Shown one piece after another: positions 1 through 6,085 of a stretch of DNA of 8,614 bases (positions are counted from its first letter, which is position 1; each line of letters begins with the position of its first letter). Both the position numbers and the translations under genes were made by a program. The notes beneath the pieces are model-generated. The model worked only from the letters and a program-made list of their open reading frames with translations. It searched no databases and was not told where the DNA came from. The stretch comes from Bacteroidales bacterium. Lineage in GTDB: Bacteria > Bacteroidota > Bacteroidia > Bacteroidales > F082. Where the stretch lies: assembly GCA_017508895.1 (NCBI GenBank), contig JAFWRA010000114.1, positions 1-8,614 on the forward strand. Reading direction: 5' to 3'.

Positions 1-560
1 AGATGCAGGTGTTTGCCATCCCTGAGATTTTGCAGGAAAACTGCCATTTGCAGAAGATGACGCTCAGCCCTGACAGCGTCTATTCGGGGCAAATCATCAA
101 GGATACCGATTTCCGCGACAACTACAATGTGAGTGTGGTGAGCGTGGAGCGCGGCAAGCAGGTAATTGAACTGCCAAAGTCTGATTTTCAACTGTTTCCG
201 TATGATAAAATCACATTTGTTGGGCATGAGGACCATTTGCGGTTGCTCTTGCCGAGGGTGGAGGTTTTTGATGATGTCTTGATTCAGGAGCATGAGGACG
301 GCGAGGTGGATTTGTACAAAGTGGAGGTGGAGCCTGACAGTCCTCTCATTGATGTTGCGCTGATGAATTCCGGCTTTGCCGACAAGTACGATGCGATGGT
401 GATAGCCATTGAGCGCGACGGGCATTTCATCCTGAACCCATCGGCTCGAATCACCTTCCAACCCGCTGATTTGGTGTGGTTTGTGGCACAAAAGGACAAA
501 GCCGAGTATCTGATGAAACTGCGGGCAGCAGATTTGAAATCCGAAGTTGTAAAATCTTGA
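1..560 (+). CDS. Cation:proton antiporter, C-terminal RCK_C (TrkA-C) tail, 5' partial
   Basis: The gene is open at the left edge, and the first ATG at base 3 is probably an internal Met. The visible 185 residues have no membrane segment and form two tandem RCK_C/TrkA-C-like domains, about residues 12-80 and 96-170. Each has the pattern of a beta strand, a 'YNVSVVSVERG' or 'YDAMVIAIERDG' core, then a hydrophobic strand after an aromatic-Asp turn ('FPYDKITFVG', 'QPADLVWFVA'). In this family the N-terminal membrane domain exchanges K+ or Na+ for protons across the inner membrane, and the cytoplasmic RCK_C domains bind ligands that gate it. A duplicated TrkA-C tail is typical of CPA2-type antiporters of Bacteroidales. 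The transporter domain lies outside the window, so a K+ channel or a Trk-like regulator cannot be fully excluded, nor can the transported ion be named. The TGA stop at 558-560 is followed after 27 bases by topB. Confidence 0.75.
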   Translation, partial: MQVFAIPEILQENCHLQKMTLSPDSVYSGQIIKDTDFRDNYNVSVVSVERGKQVIELPKSDFQLFPYDKITFVGHEDHLRLLLPRVEVFDDVLIQEHEDGEVDLYKVEVEPDSPLIDVALMNSGFADKYDAMVIAIERDGHFILNPSARITFQPADLVWFVAQKDKAEYLMKLRAADLKSEVVKS

Positions 561-586
561 ATTTTAAATCTTTAAATTTGAAATCC
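532..586. repeat. Short AT-rich direct repeats at the antiporter/topB junction
   Basis: The 11-base word ATTTGAAATCC occurs at 532-542, inside the end of the antiporter gene, and again at 576-586, just before the topB start. Between them lie related words such as TTTTAAATCT and TTTAAATTTG. The stretch is much more AT-rich than the flanking coding sequence. It may be simple drift of a short spacer, or a member of the low-complexity AAATTTGAAATC-like spacers found in some Bacteroidales genomes. No function can be assigned. Confidence 0.35.
547..580 (+). promoter_or_regulatory. Possible topB promoter (TAAATTTG at 573-580)
   Basis: TAAATTTG at 573-580 matches the Bacteroides -7 consensus TAnnTTTG exactly. 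A TTG at 547-549 lies 23 bases upstream, somewhat far for the -33 element. Transcription from this site would begin within a few bases of the topB ATG at 588, giving almost no leader. The local AT-richness makes a chance match plausible, and topB may instead be read through from the antiporter gene. Confidence 0.3.
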
Positions 587-587
587 A

Positions 588-2630
588 ATGATTGTCTGCA
601 TCGCCGAAAAGCCGAGCGTCGCCCGCGACATTGCCAAAGTGTTGGGTGCCAACACCTCACATGAGGGCTACATGGAAGGCAACGGCTATCAGGTGACGTG
701 GACTTTCGGCCATCTTTGCACCTTAAAAGAACCTCACGACTACACCGACCAGTGGAAGGCATGGGCTTTGAGTCGCCTGCCGATGATTCCGCAACGCTTT
801 GGTATTAAGTTGATTGCTGACAAAGGCGTGGAGAAACAGTTCAAAATCATTGAATCCTTATTTCAAAAGGCCGATAGTATTGTGAACTGTGGCGATGCCG
901 GTCAGGAGGGCGAACTTATCCAACGTTGGGTGATGCAAAAGGCCGCCGCGCATTGTCCTGTGCAGCGCTTGTGGATTTCCTCGCTGACGGAAGAATCTAT
1001 CCGTGAGGGATTTAAGACCTTGAAAGACCAATCCGAATACCAATCGCTTTACGAGGCCGGACTTTCCCGCGCCATCGGCGACTGGCTGTTGGGTATGAAC
1101 GCCACGCGGCTCTACACCTTGAAATACGGCCAAAATCGACAAGTGCTGTCCATAGGCAGAGTGCAAACGCCCACTTTGGCTCTGATTGTCAACCGTTACC
1201 ACGAAATTGTGAACTTCAAGCCAGAGGCCTATTGGGTGCTTTCCACGGTTTATCGCGACACGACCTTTACGGCCACCAAAGGCAAATACGGCTCTGTTGA
1301 GGACGGCCAAAAGGATTTGCAAAGCGTTGAGGGAAAAGAGTTTACCGTGACCGACATTTCCACCAAGAAAGGCACGGAAGCCCCGCCGAAGCTCTATGAT
1401 TTGACCTCCCTTCAGGTGGAATGTAATAAGAAATACAGCATGTCTGCCGACCAGACCTTGCAGACCATCCAAAGCCTATACGAGAAGAAATACACCACCT
1501 ATCCGCGTGTGGACACGACCTATTTGAGCGACGACATCTACCCGAAATGCCCTGACATTCTGGCGAAACTGACCAATTACGCCGAATACACTTCGCCTTT
1601 GGCAGGGAAGAAGTTGCCCAAAAGCAAGAAGGTGTTCGACAACAGCAAGGTTACTGACCACCATGCCATCATTCCGACTGGAGTGGTGCCGCAAGGTTTG
1701 TCTTTTGCCGAAGAAAAAGTTTATGATGAGGTCTGCCGCCATTTTATTGCTGTGTTCTATCCTGATTGTCAGTTTGCTACGACTACGGTTTTGGGCAAAG
1801 TGGAGAAAGTGGAGTTCAAGACATCAGGCAAGCAGATTTTGATTCCGGGATGGCGCGAAGTCATCAAGCCAGTGAAACAGGACGAGGAAAAGAAAGAAGG
1901 GCAGGAGGACGAGGAAAAAACATTGCCCATTTTCACCAAAGGTGAGCACGGGCCGCACCAGCCGCAGTTGGCCGAAAAATGGACTTCGCCGCCGAAACCT
2001 TATACCGAAGCGACTTTGCTCCGCGCCATGGAAACGGCGGGTAAACTCGTTGACGATGAATCGCTTAGAGAGGTGATGAAAGAAAACGGTATCGGGCGCC
2101 CATCGACGCGAGCTGCCATCATTGAAACATTGTTCAAGCGCAACTATATCAAAAAGGTTCGTAAAAGCCTCGAACCCACGCCCACGGGCATTGAACTCAT
2201 CGGCCTCATCCATGAAGATTTGTTGAAAAGTGCCGAACTAACAGGCATCTGGGAGAAGAAACTCCGTGAGATTGAGCAACATAAATACGAAGCCCGACAA
2301 TTCCTTGACGAACTGAAACAAATGGTGACGGAAATCGTCACTACGGTGATGATGGATAACAGCAATCGGCGCGTTGCCGCGACTGTTGTAGAGGAGAAAC
2401 CGAAGAAAACAACCCCGAAAAAAGCTACCAAACCTAAGAAAGCAGCGGAAGGCATAGATTCCAGCCAGCGCACTGTCCCTCGCAGAAATGACATGCCTTC
2501 CGAAGACAATCCTGATGCTATTATTGGGCAGCCATGTCCGCTTTGTGGCAAGGGACATATCATCAAAGGGAGAACCGCTTATGGCTGTTCGGAGTGGAAA
2601 AATGGCTGCGGATGGAGGAAAGTTTTCTAA
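588..2630 (+). CDS. topB: DNA topoisomerase III (type IA)
   Basis: This 680-residue protein is a complete type IA topoisomerase. It cuts one DNA strand, passes the other through and reseals it, so it decatenates and resolves replication and recombination intermediates in the cytoplasm with Mg2+. The TOPRIM domain begins at once (IVCIAEKPSVARDIAKVLGA, with Glu7 as the conserved acid) and holds DAGQEGE at 103-109, the metal-binding motif in the DAGxEGE form common among topB proteins. The cleavage domain has the catalytic Tyr305 in TTYPRVDTTYL, and the VLSIGRVQTPTLALI block at 186-200 is a family signature. ENGIGRPSTRAAIIETL near residue 500 is another. A Lys/Pro-rich linker (602-620) leads to a C-terminal zinc ribbon with Cys650, Cys653, Cys667 and Cys674, likely for DNA binding. 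The start at 588 is secure because family homology begins at Met1. Length and domain order fit Bacteroidales TopB, and no defects are visible. Confidence 0.96.
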   Translation: MIVCIAEKPSVARDIAKVLGANTSHEGYMEGNGYQVTWTFGHLCTLKEPHDYTDQWKAWALSRLPMIPQRFGIKLIADKGVEKQFKIIESLFQKADSIVNCGDAGQEGELIQRWVMQKAAAHCPVQRLWISSLTEESIREGFKTLKDQSEYQSLYEAGLSRAIGDWLLGMNATRLYTLKYGQNRQVLSIGRVQTPTLALIVNRYHEIVNFKPEAYWVLSTVYRDTTFTATKGKYGSVEDGQKDLQSVEGKEFTVTDISTKKGTEAPPKLYDLTSLQVECNKKYSMSADQTLQTIQSLYEKKYTTYPRVDTTYLSDDIYPKCPDILAKLTNYAEYTSPLAGKKLPKSKKVFDNSKVTDHHAIIPTGVVPQGLSFAEEKVYDEVCRHFIAVFYPDCQFATTTVLGKVEKVEFKTSGKQILIPGWREVIKPVKQDEEKKEGQEDEEKTLPIFTKGEHGPHQPQLAEKWTSPPKPYTEATLLRAMETAGKLVDDESLREVMKENGIGRPSTRAAIIETLFKRNYIKKVRKSLEPTPTGIELIGLIHEDLLKSAELTGIWEKKLREIEQHKYEARQFLDELKQMVTEIVTTVMMDNSNRRVAATVVEEKPKKTTPKKATKPKKAAEGIDSSQRTVPRRNDMPSEDNPDAIIGQPCPLCGKGHIIKGRTAYGCSEWKNGCGWRKVF

Positions 2631-2664
2631 TTCTAACCACAGAGTTGATTTTGTTAAATAAAAC

Positions 2665-2695
2665 TTTGCCTGTTCAGATATTATTAGTATTTTTG
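2665..2695 (+). promoter_or_regulatory. Bacteroides-type promoter for the three-gene operon
   Basis: TTTG at 2665-2668 and TATTTTTG at 2688-2695 match the two parts of the Bacteroidota sigma-ABfr promoter (TTTG at -33, TAnnTTTG at -7) with 19 bases between them. The expected start near 2700-2703 gives a leader of under 20 bases to the ATG at 2719. The site sits in the only real gap on this strand, 2631-2718, just before the first gene of the exported-protein operon. I see no operator, riboswitch or clear terminator hairpin in the rest of the gap. Confidence 0.6.
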
Positions 2696-2718
2696 CAGCC
2701 AATTATTGTGACAAATAT

Positions 2719-4080
2719 ATGGAAAAATATATACGATTATCGCTTTTATCAATTCTGTTGGCGATGTTGAATTTAGTGCAAGCCCAAGAACCTAAATATG
2801 AGGTTGTTGGCTTTGAGAGGACTTCTCCAAAAGATCAAACGGCAGAATTGAATCCGATGAAGGATAATTTTGGGAAAGATTGTGCTGTGTTTCGCGTTGT
2901 TACAGAGGATATTAGCCCTGAACTGCAAAAAGGCTTTTATTTTGAGTGTGATAAGGATGTCAAGCGCAAGGATGTGATGAAACGTGTGCAAAAGAACGAT
3001 GAAATATGGGTTTGGGTATCGCCGGGAATCAAACAATTTGAAATCAAACACGATGTGTTGGGGGATTTTGTCCTCTATATCATGGCTGATTATGATGCAA
3101 CGGTGGAACCTTTGGATACTTGGAAAGTTACCTTGGTAGCATCTGACCAAAGCTCCTCAACTACGGTTTCAAATTCAAATAGCGGTTTGCAGCAACAGTA
3201 TCTTGGTTTTGACATCAATCCTGCTGATGCCGATTATTCATTGTTCGTGGATGGCGAACAATGGCACGAGACAAGAAAATTGGTGAATTGCGGCAAACAT
3301 TCCTTCCGTATTGAAGCAGTGGGATATAAATTGTATGAAGGGGAAGAAGTGGTTGGTTCCACTCCCATCTATATTTTTGTGCCTTTGGAAGCCGTTGAGG
3401 GTCAACCCTTGCCGAAACCTGCAAAGAAACCTGTGGAAGAAACGCAAGTCGTTCAGCCAAAACAAGTTGTTGAGCCGCAAATTAAGGACGAAAGCATCAT
3501 AGAACAAGACGATGTGAACGTCGAGCCTGACCAGATAACGACTGAGGAAGTGGGAAAGAAAAATGAAATCAAATCGCAGTCGTTTTTAATTGCCAATGGT
3601 GTTTATGTTCCCCAGTCTTATTCATCGATAAACAGGTCTTATTGGGCGGCAGGCTTGAGTTTTGGCGGCGTGAAACGTTTGGGATGGTTCATCAGTCTTA
3701 TGACCAATGGTAGCGTGGAAGGTTTCACGAGTGACGGCACTTGTGATGCTTGGGGATATACAAGCTATGGAGAACAGCCCGCGTTTACTGGCGAGGTTGT
3801 TATGGATAGATGGTCGGCCATGTTTGGCGGAGTGGTGAGAATCGCTAAACCGCTTTATTTCCGTCTTGGTGCTGGCTATGGAGTGAGAAATGTGTCTTGG
3901 AAAGCCAAATTTGGGAAAACTTATTTAAATAAAGACCTTAGTATCAGAGGTATGGATGCTGCTGCTGGATTGCAGTTGCATTTGGGTGGGTTCATTATTT
4001 CAGCCGAGGCTGTGACCACCACCGACTTCAGCAGATTCGGAGTCGTCGAACCCCGAGTGGGCTTAGGTTTTGCATTCTAA
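2719..4080 (+). CDS. Exported PEGA-like protein with C-terminal outer-membrane beta-barrel
   Basis: This is a 453-residue envelope protein of unknown role. Residues 1-22 form a signal peptide with likely cleavage at VQA/QEP; there is no lipobox Cys. Residues 24-140 form a domain seen at the N-terminus of many Bacteroidales PEGA proteins; its marks here are NFGKDCAVFRV (50-60) and DEIWVWVSPGIKQFEIKH (94-111). Residues 161-222 are a PEGA-like beta domain (FDINPADADYSLFVDGEQW, GKHSFRIEAVGY). A Pro/Glu/Val-rich linker follows (about 223-285). The rest (286-453) has alternating aromatic and Gly-rich strands and ends in RVGLGFAF with a terminal Phe, as outer-membrane barrels do; it is short enough for about eight strands. 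The inferred topology is periplasmic domains tethered to a small barrel. The gene follows a promoter and heads a likely operon. The barrel call rests on strand pattern only; the general architecture is fairly sure, the function unknown. Confidence 0.8.
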   Translation: MEKYIRLSLLSILLAMLNLVQAQEPKYEVVGFERTSPKDQTAELNPMKDNFGKDCAVFRVVTEDISPELQKGFYFECDKDVKRKDVMKRVQKNDEIWVWVSPGIKQFEIKHDVLGDFVLYIMADYDATVEPLDTWKVTLVASDQSSSTTVSNSNSGLQQQYLGFDINPADADYSLFVDGEQWHETRKLVNCGKHSFRIEAVGYKLYEGEEVVGSTPIYIFVPLEAVEGQPLPKPAKKPVEETQVVQPKQVVEPQIKDESIIEQDDVNVEPDQITTEEVGKKNEIKSQSFLIANGVYVPQSYSSINRSYWAAGLSFGGVKRLGWFISLMTNGSVEGFTSDGTCDAWGYTSYGEQPAFTGEVVMDRWSAMFGGVVRIAKPLYFRLGAGYGVRNVSWKAKFGKTYLNKDLSIRGMDAAAGLQLHLGGFIISAEAVTTTDFSRFGVVEPRVGLGFAF

Positions 4081-4106
4081 ATTCATTGACAAAAACTGCA
4101 TTGTAA

Positions 4107-6083
4107 ATGACTATGACAAACAATTCGCGTAATATGAAACAAGTACTGCTTTCTTTTCTTTTGTTGTTCGCTATGACAGCTGTTTCAGCCCAGGAGATTT
4201 CCAAAGAGGACATCAAGGAAAACAATAAAACGATGAACATGATCAAGAAGGACTCGGAGTACTTGCATGAATCTGGATATGCCGAAACGTATGACAAAGC
4301 CAAGGAGGAAGCCATTCTTCGATTGGCTAAGAATATCAATACAGAGGTGAAGTCGAAAACCAGTAATTACATCAGTCACACCTCAGAAAACGGCGAAATC
4401 GTTGAGCAAGAAGTGTTCTCGCAGATGAATGAGACCTTTACCGATGTGAATCTTCCCTATTATAATGCTCTTCCGGTTAAGAAACCTTCAAGCAAGAACA
4501 AGAACTATCAGGTTTTTGTTTACATCAAAAAGTCGGATGTGGAGAAAAAGATGAAGGAAATTGAGGAGAAAAAGATACAAGAGCGAAAGGAAAGGCTGGA
4601 GAGGCTTACTGGAGAGGTGCAAGCATTTTATGATTATGGAGACAGACATGTAGATAGCTACAAATTCGATGATGTTTTGGAGAATTGGTATATCGGCTAT
4701 ATTATGAGCTATCAGGAGAATATCAGGATTAAAACGGATGATGGCGATGAAGTGCCAGCCGCTCTCCATATAAAAGACCGGATGAAAGAACTCATGGAAG
4801 GCATCGAAGTGGAGGCGTTATCCTATAACGAAACCCATGTGGGACAGTACCAGAGTGAATATGATGTGGAATTGCGTGCAAGCTATAAGGGACATAATGT
4901 AACTAAGCTTTATTACACCTATTTCGACGGCAACAGCACATCGGATGTCACCATGCTCAAGGATGGAATCGGAAAGATGACCTTGCACTATCCTAAAGAC
5001 GAAGTTTCGTTCAGAATCGTCTATTTCGAGCCTAACAGGTCTGACAAAGACATTCAACCCTATCTCAAGGATGGCCTTTACACATTTGATGATGAAGCCG
5101 TGAAGTTCATCGACATTGCTTCCCTCAAGAAAAAGCCTCTTAATGTTGCTACGGAAGTGGAGGAGGTAATCGTCATGTCGGCGGACACCATGGATATGCA
5201 ACAAACAAGCGAAACAATGCTGGACGATTTCATGCCGGTTGAACCGTTTCAGGAGCAGCGCAATAGCATGGAGATGATAGAGTCAGCCATTCGAAGCAGA
5301 GATTATAGCTTCGAGGACAAGAATTCGTTGTTCACGCAGTTGGGATACAGCAATTTCGAAGACTTGATCAAATACGGCCATGCCAGCATTATTGGCACAC
5401 CGCAATACGAATTTACGAAGATGGGCGATGTTACGCTGTGCAAAGGCCTGAAAATGCAATTCGCTTTCAACAACAACCATAAGTTTACCGAGGATGTTGT
5501 TTTTAGATTCAATAGTGACAACAAGATTGAGTCGCTGGCATTTTCGCTTTGCGATGTGGATGAAAATGTCATTATGGGGCGGACAAAATGGGACGAGGAT
5601 TCCAAGCTGAAGCTGCTGACCTTGCTCGAAGACTACCAGACAGCATACGCCCTGCACGATTCCGTTTATTTGGATCAGGTTTTCTCCGACAACGCCTTGA
5701 TTATCATAGGTAATGTGGTGAAGAAACGTGATGATAAGGTGAAGGACAAAATCCAGATGAAAAATGAAGTGACTTACAAAGAGCTGTCGAAAGCGGAGTA
5801 CATGGCCCGATTGAAGCGGCAATTCAAGAGTAAGAAGTTCATCAACCTGAACTTTAAGGACGTTGAGGTCACCAAGGCAAGCAACGGTAATCTATATGGC
5901 ATTCGTCTTCTGCAGGAGTATCATTCCGACACTTATGGCGATGTCGGCTATCTTTACTTGGTGGTCGACTTGCGTCCAAAAACCATAAGAAGGGAAAATT
6001 ATCCGGTCATCCATGCGAGGGTTTGGCAGAGCGACAAACTACCTTTCGACGAGTTGGTTGGATTGAAAGATTTTAAATTATAA
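4107..6083 (+). CDS. Exported LPP20-like / NTF2-like domain protein, function unknown
   Basis: The longest reading gives 658 residues. Met10 (ATG at 4134) would start a more typical signal peptide, KQVLLSFLLLFAMTAVSA/QE, and may be the true start; numbering here is from 4107. No lipobox Cys is present, so the protein is probably soluble in the periplasm or outside. Residues 30-145 resemble the LPP20 lipoprotein family (YAETYDKAKEEAILRLAKNINTEV, then a long strand pair ending YQVFVYIKKSDVEKKM). A charged coiled-coil segment follows (143-170), then a beta-rich region (about 180-345) with no family I can name. Residues 386-490 (SNFEDLIKYGHASIIGTPQYEF, EDVVFRFNSDNKIESLAFSL) and an NTF2-like domain at about 498-645 (LLEDYQTAYALHDSVYLDQVFSDNALIIIG, then GDVGYLYLVVDLR) match a C-terminal block I associate with Bacteroidales LPP20-type proteins. 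It lies 26 bases after the barrel gene and 2 bases before the next, so it is probably co-transcribed. No catalytic residues are evident. Confidence 0.8.
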   Translation: MTMTNNSRNMKQVLLSFLLLFAMTAVSAQEISKEDIKENNKTMNMIKKDSEYLHESGYAETYDKAKEEAILRLAKNINTEVKSKTSNYISHTSENGEIVEQEVFSQMNETFTDVNLPYYNALPVKKPSSKNKNYQVFVYIKKSDVEKKMKEIEEKKIQERKERLERLTGEVQAFYDYGDRHVDSYKFDDVLENWYIGYIMSYQENIRIKTDDGDEVPAALHIKDRMKELMEGIEVEALSYNETHVGQYQSEYDVELRASYKGHNVTKLYYTYFDGNSTSDVTMLKDGIGKMTLHYPKDEVSFRIVYFEPNRSDKDIQPYLKDGLYTFDDEAVKFIDIASLKKKPLNVATEVEEVIVMSADTMDMQQTSETMLDDFMPVEPFQEQRNSMEMIESAIRSRDYSFEDKNSLFTQLGYSNFEDLIKYGHASIIGTPQYEFTKMGDVTLCKGLKMQFAFNNNHKFTEDVVFRFNSDNKIESLAFSLCDVDENVIMGRTKWDEDSKLKLLTLLEDYQTAYALHDSVYLDQVFSDNALIIIGNVVKKRDDKVKDKIQMKNEVTYKELSKAEYMARLKRQFKSKKFINLNFKDVEVTKASNGNLYGIRLLQEYHSDTYGDVGYLYLVVDLRPKTIRRENYPVIHARVWQSDKLPFDELVGLKDFKL

Positions 6084-6085
6084 CC

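Noticed and set aside
894..914. TOPRIM motif of TopB reads DAGQEGE, lacking the second Asp of DxDxE
   Set aside because: DAGxEGE is a common form among topB proteins, so it is not evidence of an inactive enzyme; Glu7, Asp103, Glu107 and Tyr305 are all present.
858..1472. Long minus-strand open frame (204 codons) inside topB
   Set aside because: It lies wholly opposite a secure topB gene, has no recognisable domain, and is the kind of antisense frame that codon bias of the real gene creates.
2631..2718. Rho-independent terminator after topB
   Set aside because: The gap holds AT-rich sequence and a promoter, but I could find no GC-rich stem followed by a T run.
4060..4106. Internal promoter before the LPP20/NTF2-like gene (TAGGTTTTG near the end of the barrel gene)
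   Set aside because: The box is one base out of register with TAnnTTTG, lies in coding sequence and has no convincing -33 partner; read-through from 2665-2695 is simpler.
5283..5822. Minus-strand open frame of 179 codons opposite the LPP20/NTF2-like gene
   Set aside because: The plus-strand frame has a signal peptide and recognisable C-terminal domains through this stretch, while the antisense product is of mirrored composition with no motif.
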